Positions 14,473 to 22,151 of a stretch of 33,400 bases of DNA are shown in pieces (the stretch's first letter is position 1; every line of letters starts with the position of its first letter). Below the pieces are notes generated by a model, which searched no databases, was not told the DNA's origin, and worked only from the letters and a program-made list of their open reading frames with translations. The translations under genes were made by a program, and so were the position numbers. The DNA comes from Acidobacteriota bacterium (lineage in GTDB: Bacteria > Acidobacteriota > Blastocatellia > Pyrinomonadales > Pyrinomonadaceae): assembly GCA_023436495.1 (NCBI GenBank), contig JAEZIT010000088.1, forward strand, positions 1 to 33,400. The letters run 5' to 3'.

Positions 14473-16113
14473 ATGAGGAATTTATTGTTCGGCGCTTTTC
14501 TGTCGCTCTCGCTCGCGCTCTCTGCCTGTACTGCTCCGGTCACTAATACAGCGAATAACTCAGTGAATTCGGCGCCGGCGGCCACACCGGCGGCACCGGC
14601 AGTTCAACCGGTCGCAGACGGTGATTGGCCGGGATATAACCGCACCCTTGACGGGCAGCGGTTCTCGCCACTGAACCAGATAACACCGGAAAACGTCGCA
14701 AACTTGAAAAAGGTCTGCGAATTTGACATCGGCGAAATCAGCAATTTCCAGAGCGGGATCGTAGTCGCGAACAATACGCTGTTTGCGACGACAGACACGA
14801 ACACATTCGCTATTGATCCGGCAACCTGTCAACAGAAATGGAAACATCATTATGAGAAACCCACGCCGGAAGGCCTTCGTGTCAATCGCGGCGTTGCGTA
14901 TATGGACGGCAAGGTCTTTCGCGGGATAAATACCGGCGGCCTGATCGCTATCGACGCCAATACCGGGCAGCAGCTCTGGGAAACGACAATGGCGGACCCG
15001 GCGAAGGGCGAGAGCGTTCCGGCGGCGCCGATAGCCTGGAACGGGATGGTTTTCATCGGCCAGGCGGGCGGCGACAACAAAGGCGTTCGCGGGCGTATGA
15101 TGGCTTTCAATGCGGCGGATGGCAAGCAATTGTGGAGCTTTGACCTCGTGCCGACACAAGGGCCGGGCTCGGACACCTGGCCGCCCGAAACCCCGGAAAA
15201 TCCGCGCACGGGCGGCGCTACCTGGACATCGTACACGCTGGATCCGGCGGCAGGCCTGCTGTACGTACCGGTCGGAAATGCGGCTCCGGATTTCGATATC
15301 AAGCAACGTCCCGGATTGAATCTTTATACGAATTCGATCGTCATCCTGGATGCAAAGTCCGGCGCTTTCAAAGAATATTACCAGCTGACGCCAAATGATT
15401 TTCACGATTGGGACGTAGCGGCGGCACCTGCCGTCATTAAAACGTCAGGCGGGAAAAGCTTGATCGTGGCGGCGGGCAAGGACGGCATCGTCCATGGCGT
15501 CGATCCTTCACAAAAGAAGGAGATCTATAAAACGCCGGTGACGACAATGCTGAACGTGGATACGCCGCTGACAGCGGAGAACTTAACCCGATTCTGCCCG
15601 GGCGTACAGGGCGGCGTCGAATGGAACGGCCCGTCGTTCAGCCCGCAGGCCAATCTTGTTTTCGTAAATTCGATCGATTGGTGTTATAGCGTCAAATTGA
15701 ATCCGGAAGGCCTTAAGGGTGATGTCGGTAAGCCATTCTCGGGCGGGACCGATATGAACGAACCGTTCGGCACGGTGGATCCCAAATCGAACTGGAAAGG
15801 TTATGTCACGGCCGTCAATGCCGACGACGGCAGCGTGAAATGGAAATACGATTCGCCGACGCCGATGGTCGCAGGGATCACGTCGACCGGCGGCGGGCTT
15901 GTCTTTACCGGCGATCTTGATGGAAATATGCTGGCGTTCGGTGCGGCAGACGGCAGACAGCTCTGGAAACAAAGCGCCGGAATGCCGATAGGAGGCGGTG
16001 TTATTACCTATCTCTCGAACGGAAAGCAGTACGTGGCGGTCGCGGCGGGCATCACATCACAGAGCTGGCAAACGAAGGCCGGAAATGCGAAGGTGATCGT
16101 TTACGGAATATAA
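14473..16113 (+). CDS. PQQ-dependent alcohol dehydrogenase-like lipoprotein
   Basis: A 546-residue exported eight-bladed propeller of the quinoprotein alcohol dehydrogenase family, oxidising an alcohol or sugar with pyrroloquinoline quinone. The signal peptide ends in LSAC, so Cys19 is lipidated. The family start W.GYNRTLDGQRFSPLNQI is at 52-70, and tryptophan-docking repeats (GxQLW, G.VKWKY) recur. Ligand regions: GGDNKGVRG at 199-207, where a glutamate for the metal is usual and Asp201 stands here; GNAAPD at 268-273; and HDWD at 311-314 with the likely catalytic Asp. There is no cytochrome c domain, so electrons must pass to a separate carrier. No PQQ synthesis genes are near. ATG 14473 follows GGAGG. 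The gene has its own promoter and a terminator. Confidence 0.9.
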   Translation: MRNLLFGAFLSLSLALSACTAPVTNTANNSVNSAPAATPAAPAVQPVADGDWPGYNRTLDGQRFSPLNQITPENVANLKKVCEFDIGEISNFQSGIVVANNTLFATTDTNTFAIDPATCQQKWKHHYEKPTPEGLRVNRGVAYMDGKVFRGINTGGLIAIDANTGQQLWETTMADPAKGESVPAAPIAWNGMVFIGQAGGDNKGVRGRMMAFNAADGKQLWSFDLVPTQGPGSDTWPPETPENPRTGGATWTSYTLDPAAGLLYVPVGNAAPDFDIKQRPGLNLYTNSIVILDAKSGAFKEYYQLTPNDFHDWDVAAAPAVIKTSGGKSLIVAAGKDGIVHGVDPSQKKEIYKTPVTTMLNVDTPLTAENLTRFCPGVQGGVEWNGPSFSPQANLVFVNSIDWCYSVKLNPEGLKGDVGKPFSGGTDMNEPFGTVDPKSNWKGYVTAVNADDGSVKWKYDSPTPMVAGITSTGGGLVFTGDLDGNMLAFGAADGRQLWKQSAGMPIGGGVITYLSNGKQYVAVAAGITSQSWQTKAGNAKVIVYGI

Positions 16114-16118
16114 TTTTC

Positions 16119-16158
16119 CGCGAAGCGGAACGCAATATGCACGGCGTTCCGCTTCGCG
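16119..16158. terminator. Bidirectional terminator between convergent genes
   Basis: A perfect 15-base-pair stem (16119-16133 with 16144-16158) around a ten-base loop, placed between the PQQ gene stop and the stop of the minus-strand gene at 16159. Minus-strand reading gives a partial T-run (GAAAATTATATT); plus-strand reading gives only TTAATCTT. Confidence 0.75.
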
Positions 16159-17943
16159 TTAATCTTCATTGATCCTATACAACTCTTTCGCGTCGGGGCC
16201 GGCAAGGTCTTTGCGAACCAGAAGCATCAGATCGACGCCCGGTCGAAGCGGATAAGTCCCTACATACCTATAATTTGCAGAGTAACGGCGAATGACCTCG
16301 TCGTCCTGATCATGGCGTTTGGCGATGATGATCTCGGCGTTTGCGGGATCGACGATCTGTGCGTGGAAATTGGCGTGAGGATAGTCTTTTAGATACCAGA
16401 CCATCGGCCAATAATCGGGCGAGACTATCTGGATCACTGCATCTTTTCCCTTTCCGCTAAGGTCCGCATAACGCACCGTCTGCCGCATCATTTCATCGAA
16501 TTCGCGCCGCGTGTGTGCGTAGACGTACGGCATCTTTTCGTCATCGTATCGGACGAAATTCAGATCGTAAGATTGGTAAGCGAGGACCGCTGCGGCCGCG
16601 AAACCGACGGCGAGAGCCAAGGCCCTGAAGGCCGCAGTGCCGCCGCGTGCGATCTCATTCACGGCATAACCGCCGACAATGCACATTGGTAGTAGGAATG
16701 AGAGCGCGAGCCATGGCGTCTTATACGGTATGATCGAATACGCGAGAAGCAGTCCGAACGCCCACAACGCGGCGAACATCGCAAAGCGATGGCGAGCTTT
16801 TATAAAAGCGACCGCAGCGCCAACGGCGGACAGAACGAAAAGCGGCGCTTCGACCGCCATTCCCCATTTGAAATATGCCCAGAACCCGTTCTGCGTGTGG
16901 TCCTTGCTGCCGGTTTTCGTCCAGATTGCGTATGCCTCGACAAAGCCTTTCACGCCTTCGGGATAGGAGAAGAACGAGGAGAAAAAAACGACGATCAGAT
17001 AAATGAACAATGATGCCGCGGCAATGTAGAGAAGCACTTGATCGGTGCCCCTGCCGGTCGCGGTTCGAAATCCGGTCCACGTCAGGTGATCGCCCGAAAG
17101 GCCGTCGGCTAGCGTGCTCGTTCCGCGGATCTTTCGCCAGATCCATACGCACACGCACGCGATCGCCATTGTACCGAGCGTAATGAACGCCGTTTCCTTT
17201 GTCGCAAATAGAAGAGCCACGCACGCCGACGCGAGCAGGAAATAAATCGGCCGGCCGCGTTCCCAGGAAAGCAGCATGCGGATGACAAGAACGACAAGGA
17301 GGAGCTCGAGCGCAAAGAAAACAGCACGCATTGCCCAGACGAGCGTTGTGTTCGTCCCGCCGATGACCGCGGCAAGGCTAAGCGTCGATGGCAGAAAACA
17401 TATCAAAAGGATCAGTGCCAGCCAAAAGACCGCGAACGGGCCCGCCGTCTCACGGTCGAGAAAATAAAGGACCGCGACGACGAATGCGAGGCTCAGGAAA
17501 ACGAAAACGATCTCGTGTATAAAGTACCGCGAAATGAACACCATTCCCGGCGAAAGCGCCAGGAACAGAGCGGCGAAGAGCGCGCCTATCTTGCCGATGT
17601 ATCGCCATAGAAAGAACGCGAGCACGACCGTCAGGACACCGAAAACCGCGACACTCCAGCGTATCGGCAGCGTCTCGAGGCCGAATAGCTTTGTGAAAGC
17701 AAGCGAGATGTAATACAGCGTCGGGCCGTGATAATTCGCCGGGTCGTATTTATACGTGCCTTCGCGAAAGAGCGTTGTCAGGAAAAAGCCGTTTACGCCT
17801 TCATCGTGATGCAGCGGCTTTAGGCCAAGCCAGAAAAACCGCATAAAGGCCGCCAGGGCGGTGATCAGTCCGCAGCTTGCGAGCCAAGCAAGATCGACGC
17901 CGCCGCGGGCCGGGACATTCTCAATTATCGTTTCCTCGTTCAT
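16159..17943 (-). CDS. Agl23-like GT-C membrane protein (flippase activity-associated type)
   Basis: A 594-residue integral membrane protein with about eleven helices. HHDEGVNGFFL (45-55) is the first-loop acidic motif of GT-C glycosyltransferases. Together with YHGPTLYY (71-78) and IHEIVFV it matches the family named flippase activity-associated protein Agl23 (TIGR03663). The acidic motif binds the metal and polyprenyl-phosphate donor in GT-C enzymes, so transfer of a sugar to a lipid or protein on the outer face of the membrane is likely, though the substrate is unknown. The C-terminal 120 residues form a soluble domain. The ATG at 17943 is 13 bases after the stop of another membrane protein gene, so the two form an operon. 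Its own end abuts the terminator hairpin. Confidence 0.85.
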   Translation of the reverse strand: MNEETIIENVPARGGVDLAWLASCGLITALAAFMRFFWLGLKPLHHDEGVNGFFLTTLFREGTYKYDPANYHGPTLYYISLAFTKLFGLETLPIRWSVAVFGVLTVVLAFFLWRYIGKIGALFAALFLALSPGMVFISRYFIHEIVFVFLSLAFVVAVLYFLDRETAGPFAVFWLALILLICFLPSTLSLAAVIGGTNTTLVWAMRAVFFALELLLVVLVIRMLLSWERGRPIYFLLASACVALLFATKETAFITLGTMAIACVCVWIWRKIRGTSTLADGLSGDHLTWTGFRTATGRGTDQVLLYIAAASLFIYLIVVFFSSFFSYPEGVKGFVEAYAIWTKTGSKDHTQNGFWAYFKWGMAVEAPLFVLSAVGAAVAFIKARHRFAMFAALWAFGLLLAYSIIPYKTPWLALSFLLPMCIVGGYAVNEIARGGTAAFRALALAVGFAAAAVLAYQSYDLNFVRYDDEKMPYVYAHTRREFDEMMRQTVRYADLSGKGKDAVIQIVSPDYWPMVWYLKDYPHANFHAQIVDPANAEIIIAKRHDQDDEVIRRYSANYRYVGTYPLRPGVDLMLLVRKDLAGPDAKELYRINED

Positions 17944-17956
17944 CTGCAGCCAGAAA

Positions 17957-19948
17957 TTATTTGATCTTATAGACTTTATACTCGCCGATCTCGGCCGCGA
18001 TCGGAAATTGTTTGAAAAATGCCTCGTCCGGTTTCAGGATGTTTCGCTCTTCAGGCGAGATCAAAACGTATTCTATGCCGTTTTCGCGAAGCAGTGCGAG
18101 AGCTCGCGGCCCGCCCTGGTAGATCTCTTTCGTTATCGCCTCACGCTCGCGGTAATCGATGCCGTGTGAACCGAGGTGGCCCGTATAACGCATGAAGGAA
18201 CGGCGGCCGGTCATGACCATCGCGGTGTTGAACGTCGGGGCATTGAGAAAGAGAGCTCGCGGCGGCGTGACGGCTTTGATGCGCGAAGCAATAGCGACGG
18301 CATCGGCGTCAAGTACTCGCGTCTTTACCTGCCCACTTACTGTCCGCCATACGTCGATCGCGCCGGCAAGCGTCAGAATCACCATACACACGACGGCCGC
18401 GACGCGTAACGCCGTATCTTTTCGCCACATCCAGACAAGCGCGATCGCGATGAACGGGAGCGACCCGACGAACCAATAGATCAGGACCTTGATATTGTCC
18501 CATTCCCACGGTGCGAGTTTTGCCGCATTTGAGACAGCAAAAAGAAATGCGAACGGGATATAAAATTCCAGCAGATCTCGGTGGCCGGCGAGCGGTTCGG
18601 CAACGACATGTTTCGAGTGTTTTTTGTGATGCTTCGGCGAGACTTTGTCGCGGATGCTTGTGGAATACGCAAGATATAGTCCGAAGATCAGAAGCGGTAT
18701 CGTCAGGCCCGTATTCGTAAGCCAGAACCAGAGAAAATTCTGCTCGCCTTTGTTCCAGCCGAACCACAATTCGAAAAAGCTGCCCGCATCGGACGCCGTG
18801 CCTATGACCGACCACGCAAGCATCGGGATAGCGGTGATACAGACGCCGGCGCCGAAAGCGAAGAATTCACGCCATCGCCGCGGCGTCATCGCGAGAAGAA
18901 ACGCCGTGACGACAAACAGCACCGCGAGGCTGTGCAGATGCACAAGCGGCAGCATGCCGGTGACAATGCCCGTGACGAATGGCGGCACCAGCGCCGTGCG
19001 GTCGAGTTGAATGGTCTCGCTCGTGCGGTCTTTGCCGCTGAAGATTTTCCAAAGAACGGTCAATGCTACAAGCGCCAGCGGCATCCCGAGCAGAAGGCTG
19101 CGCTGCGTGAGGAAAAGTACGACGAGCGAATTTCCCCATCGGTAGGTTTCGTTTATTGTGTAATCGCCCGGAAGATGCCATAGAAAGTCCGCGAATCCGC
19201 CATTAAATTTTGCAAGATCGGAAAAGAAGTCGATAAACCCGAGGCCGCCGGAGAAGAATAACAGGACCGGGGCAAGCTTTCCGGCGAGACGGCTGCCCGT
19301 CAGGCGAATCACGAACCGCTCCAGCAGAATAAGCAGCGAAAATGCCCAGACGAAATTTTGCACGAACATCGAACCGGCGATATTGCCGCCGAGTTTTACG
19401 AACGCGGCCGTAACAAGGTCGGCTATGAATGGATATGAAAATTTCGCACCGGCGAACGACGGGTTTTCTGGCGGAAAATTGGCGCCGTCGGTAAAGCTTG
19501 TGATCGTTCCGAGGTGAAACGGCAGATCACCGTAGTTCTGCGAGCCGCCGGTAAAAATGCCGGCAGTTGTTTCATACATCGCCCTTTCGAAAAAGAACCA
19601 GAGAAGCAGGAAGAATGCCAGGTAATAGGCGAGGCCGGCAAATTTGCGAAGGCTGCCGCCCTGAAGCACGTTCTTGGCGCGCCGCCAGTCTGCAATTATG
19701 GAATCGCGGAATTTGTGCCTTAAAAAAATCAGTAACGGCAGCACCGTGATCACGAGCGCGATCGTCGCGGTGGCCGCCGTCAGGCCTGCCACCAATGCCG
19801 TGGCAAAACAGACCACGCCGAAGACGGTCGAACCGATAGCGGACCCTGCTGCGAGCCGCCAAAACAGCGGTTCGTCGTCCGCGATCAAATATGTCAATGC
19901 AAGCCCGCCGGCGGCGATCACGGCCAACAATATGAAAGAAATAAGCAT
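17957..19948 (-). CDS. Large multi-pass membrane protein, probably GT-C-like
   Basis: A 663-residue protein with about twelve to fourteen membrane helices. Not assigned to a named family with certainty. The external loop YGDLPFHLGTI (139-149), then NFPPENPSFAGAKFSYPF (157-173), has the aspartate and histidine layout of first-loop motifs in GT-C glycosyltransferases and of the YYY/DUF2298 group. A basic stretch KHHKKHSKH lies in a cytoplasmic loop. The C-terminus is soluble and ends in EYVLISPEERN and a short alpha/beta element, as in GT-C proteins. It is the first gene of a pair with the Agl23-like gene. A six-base inverted repeat (19944-19960) covers the start codon, and no ribosome site is seen. 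Confidence 0.7.
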   Translation of the reverse strand: MLISFILLAVIAAGGLALTYLIADDEPLFWRLAAGSAIGSTVFGVVCFATALVAGLTAATATIALVITVLPLLIFLRHKFRDSIIADWRRAKNVLQGGSLRKFAGLAYYLAFFLLLWFFFERAMYETTAGIFTGGSQNYGDLPFHLGTITSFTDGANFPPENPSFAGAKFSYPFIADLVTAAFVKLGGNIAGSMFVQNFVWAFSLLILLERFVIRLTGSRLAGKLAPVLLFFSGGLGFIDFFSDLAKFNGGFADFLWHLPGDYTINETYRWGNSLVVLFLTQRSLLLGMPLALVALTVLWKIFSGKDRTSETIQLDRTALVPPFVTGIVTGMLPLVHLHSLAVLFVVTAFLLAMTPRRWREFFAFGAGVCITAIPMLAWSVIGTASDAGSFFELWFGWNKGEQNFLWFWLTNTGLTIPLLIFGLYLAYSTSIRDKVSPKHHKKHSKHVVAEPLAGHRDLLEFYIPFAFLFAVSNAAKLAPWEWDNIKVLIYWFVGSLPFIAIALVWMWRKDTALRVAAVVCMVILTLAGAIDVWRTVSGQVKTRVLDADAVAIASRIKAVTPPRALFLNAPTFNTAMVMTGRRSFMRYTGHLGSHGIDYREREAITKEIYQGGPRALALLRENGIEYVLISPEERNILKPDEAFFKQFPIAAEIGEYKVYKIK

Positions 19949-20132
19949 AGACGGTATGCTGAAAACTTCTAACTAAATTAACCCAGATCGGGCGTTGGGC
20001 AAAGCTCGGAAAAACCTGAAGTTATGCGGGATGGAAATGAATTACGCGAACAGGCATCTTTCTGCGGGGTTTTGTTTATGGGAGTTTGATTGTAGAATAT
20101 ACGATTTTGACCGAGAGAGAATTATAAACAAT

Positions 20133-21233
20133 ATGCTTAGAGCCGGGATCGTTGGCCTGCCCAACGTAGGAAAATCGACACTTTTTAACGCGCTGACGGC
20201 GCAGGAGGCCGCGCTTGCGGCGAATTACCCCTTTGCGACGATCGAACCGAACATCGGCGTCGTGCCCGTGCCGGACGAACGGCTCGGCGTACTGGAAAAA
20301 TTGAACAAGGCTCAGCGGACCGTGCCCGCTACCGTAGAATTCGTCGATATCGCGGGCCTGGTACGCGGAGCATCGAAGGGCGAAGGCCTTGGCAATCAAT
20401 TCCTCGCGAATATTCGCGAAACGGACGCGGTCGTTCAGGTAGTACGGTGTTTTGAAGACGATAATATCGTCCATGTCGAAGGTTCGGTCGATCCGATCCG
20501 CGATATCGAAACTATCCAGATCGAGCTTGCACTGGCCGATCTCGGCTCAATGGAAAAACGCCGCGACAAAGCTCAGCGGACGGCTAAATCCGGCGATAAA
20601 ACAGCGAAGGCGGAGCTGGAGGTGATCGAAAAGCTTTATCCGGTCCTGGAAGAAGGCCGCCCCGCGCGTGCCGTCGAACTGTCGAAGGAAGAACAGGCGA
20701 TCGCTAAACAGTTTTTCCTGCTGACGACAAAGCCTACGGTCTACGCTGCGAACGTCGACGAAGCCACGCTGCTTGACCCGGCGGGTAATAAGTACGTACA
20801 AATGGTCCGCGACCACGCGGCCAAGGAAAATGCGGAGGTCGTCGTGATCTGCGCAAAGTTGGAAGCGGAGCTTGTCGCTCTTGCCGAACAGGAGCGAAAG
20901 GAATTTCTGGCCGACCTGGGCGTAGAATCAAGCGGCGTTGACAACCTGATCAAATCGGCGTACACGATGCTCGGGCTGATGTCTTTTCTTACTGCGGGCG
21001 AAAAAGAGGTCCGCGCCTGGACCATCCCGATCGGGACCAAGGCGCCGCAGGCCGCCGGCGAGATCCATACCGACATCGAACGCGGCTTCATTCGTGCGGA
21101 GATCGTCTCATACGATGATTATGTCGCGGTCGGTTCGCGCTCGGCGGCTAGGGACAAAGGCCTCGCGCGGCTCGAGGGCAAGGATTACATAATGCAGGAA
21201 GGCGACATCGTCGATTTCCGGTTCAATGTGTAA
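20133..21233 (+). CDS. ychF: Redox-regulated ribosome-binding ATPase YchF
   Basis: Universally conserved Obg-related P-loop protein, 366 residues, that binds ribosomes and prefers ATP to GTP. G1 is GLPNVGKST (8-16) and G3 is DIAGL followed by VRGASKGEGLGNQFL. The G4 position carries NVDE instead of NKxD, which is the known reason for ATP specificity in this family. A coiled-coil insertion lies in the middle, and a TGS domain at the C-terminus (AWTIPIGTKAPQAAGEIHTDIERGF) is complete. The ATG at 20133 is chosen because the P-loop begins at residue 8 as in all YchF; the open frame extends upstream to 19995 but adds an unrelated stretch. The gene stands alone, divergent from the membrane protein pair. 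Confidence 0.97.
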   Translation: MLRAGIVGLPNVGKSTLFNALTAQEAALAANYPFATIEPNIGVVPVPDERLGVLEKLNKAQRTVPATVEFVDIAGLVRGASKGEGLGNQFLANIRETDAVVQVVRCFEDDNIVHVEGSVDPIRDIETIQIELALADLGSMEKRRDKAQRTAKSGDKTAKAELEVIEKLYPVLEEGRPARAVELSKEEQAIAKQFFLLTTKPTVYAANVDEATLLDPAGNKYVQMVRDHAAKENAEVVVICAKLEAELVALAEQERKEFLADLGVESSGVDNLIKSAYTMLGLMSFLTAGEKEVRAWTIPIGTKAPQAAGEIHTDIERGFIRAEIVSYDDYVAVGSRSAARDKGLARLEGKDYIMQEGDIVDFRFNV

Positions 21234-21313
21234 CCCACGCCTTAACATAAACTCATAACTCCAACATCGACAACAATATAGGCGTTTCGGCAATTGCTCG
21301 TTTGCTAAAAACA

Positions 21314-21342
21314 TTGACTTTTAGCGTAGTTGTAACTATAAT
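21314..21342 (+). promoter_or_regulatory. Sigma-70-type promoter of the Rrf2 gene
   Basis: TTGACT (21314-21319), 17 bases, TATAAT (21337-21342). The -10 is perfect and the -35 has one mismatch. The start codon at 21358 is only 15 bases after the -10, so the leader is extremely short (about nine bases) or absent, and no ribosome site is visible. Confidence 0.8.
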
Positions 21343-21350
21343 GGTTACAA
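21330..21350 (+). promoter_or_regulatory. Operator 1 of the Rrf2 locus
   Basis: TTGTAAC (21330-21336), seven bases, GTTACAA (21344-21350): a perfect inverted repeat whose centre is the -10 box of the Rrf2 gene. A dimer bound here would block its own transcription. The same sequence recurs at 21827-21847 before the next gene. Confidence 0.75.
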
Positions 21351-21357
21351 GTTTGAT

Positions 21358-21804
21358 ATGTTGGTTGCAACACGTTTCAGCATCGCCGTTCACATACTGT
21401 CGTTCCTCGGAATCCGCGGAGGCGAAAACCATACTTCAGAGGAGATGGCGTGGAGCATAGGCGTCAACGCGGTCGTAGTGCGAAGGATAATGGGAATGCT
21501 TCGGCGTGCGGGGCTCGTCCGGACGCGGCAAGGCCATGCGGGGGCAGAATTAGCTCGGCCCGTTAGTGAGATAACTTTGCTGGACGTGATGCGTGCGGTC
21601 GAGACCAAACAAGAGGCTTTTTCGATTCACTCGAACCCTGATCCGAACTGCCCAATAGGTTCGCGGATACAGAGCGCTCTTGAGGTCGTCGGCGACCGCG
21701 TACAGACCGCGATGGAGCAGGAACTGGAACGAACGACGATCAAGATGCTGGCGTCTGAATTCGGACATAAGGCCGCCGATCGCCGGCGTCGTGCCGCCGT
21801 ATAA
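21358..21804 (+). CDS. Rrf2-family transcription regulator
   Basis: A 148-residue Rrf2-type repressor with an N-terminal winged helix-turn-helix (about 5-65: SEEMAWSIGVNAVVVRRIMGMLRRAGLV) and the following family stretch ITLLDVMRAVE (72-82). It has a single cysteine, Cys98, in NPDPNCPIGSRIQ, so it cannot bind an iron-sulfur cluster through the three cysteines used by IscR or NsrR. It belongs with the one-cysteine YwnA/HypR-like members, where thiol oxidation can be the signal. The first ATG, 21358, is the family start (MLVATRFSIAVHIL). Operator 1 overlaps its promoter and indicates autorepression; operator 2 lies before the next gene, the likely target. Confidence 0.92.
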   Translation: MLVATRFSIAVHILSFLGIRGGENHTSEEMAWSIGVNAVVVRRIMGMLRRAGLVRTRQGHAGAELARPVSEITLLDVMRAVETKQEAFSIHSNPDPNCPIGSRIQSALEVVGDRVQTAMEQELERTTIKMLASEFGHKAADRRRRAAV

Positions 21805-21826
21805 CGGCACATTTTTTTGACTTTAC

Positions 21827-21847
21827 TTGTAACAATGACAGTTACGA
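21827..21847 (+). promoter_or_regulatory. Operator 2 of the Rrf2 locus
   Basis: TTGTAAC (21827-21833), seven bases, GTTACGA (21841-21847): the same palindrome as operator 1 with one mismatch in 14 arm bases. It lies 34-54 bases before the small membrane protein gene. A TTGACT at 21817-21822 stands just upstream, but no good -10 is found at the usual distance. Confidence 0.65.
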
Positions 21848-21880
21848 GACGCGGCGGCTGTATACGGAGGTATTAAGATA

Positions 21881-22084
21881 ATGAAAATAGCAAAGCTTTA
21901 CGGATTTATAGTTTTAGCGGTGTTGGCCACCGCAGGGATACTATTCGCGACGGGTTCGTTTACGAACCAGGTGATACTGGCTTTCGGATTCGTAACATTG
22001 GCGGTTTCGTGGATCTACCTGCTGGCGATCTTTCCCCAGCAGATGTATGACGAGGTAAAGATTAGCCGCAATCAAAATGGTTAG
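21881..22084 (+). CDS. Small two-helix membrane protein under probable Rrf2 control
   Basis: A 67-residue protein with two hydrophobic helices (about 7-24 and 30-50) joined by a short FTNQ turn, then a soluble tail with FPQQMYDEVKISRNQNG. The family is not recognised. GGAGG lies ten bases before ATG 21881, and a strong terminator follows, so the Rrf2 gene and this gene form a compact unit. The palindrome upstream is shared with the Rrf2 promoter, which makes this the likely regulated gene. It might act in the membrane response to the same oxidative or electrophile signal, but nothing in the sequence shows an enzyme or transport role. Confidence 0.8.
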   Translation: MKIAKLYGFIVLAVLATAGILFATGSFTNQVILAFGFVTLAVSWIYLLAIFPQQMYDEVKISRNQNG

Positions 22085-22110
22085 CGGATCGAAGGTCTGC
22101 TCGTAGAAGA

Positions 22111-22139
22111 GGGAACGCCCGGTGCGTTCCCTTTTTTTT
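22111..22139 (+). terminator. Intrinsic terminator of the Rrf2 unit
   Basis: GGGAACGC (22111-22118) pairs perfectly with GCGTTCCC (22124-22131) around a five-base loop and runs into eight T residues. Confidence 0.95.
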
Positions 22140-22151
22140 ATTTCTTAAGGC

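Noticed and set aside
14560..15405. Minus-strand frame of 281 residues opposite the PQQ gene
   Set aside because: The plus strand has a full propeller with lipobox, promoter and terminator; the minus frame is a shadow.
19995..20132. Long N-terminal extension of YchF
   Set aside because: YchF begins a few residues before its P-loop; the extension is unrelated translated intergenic sequence.
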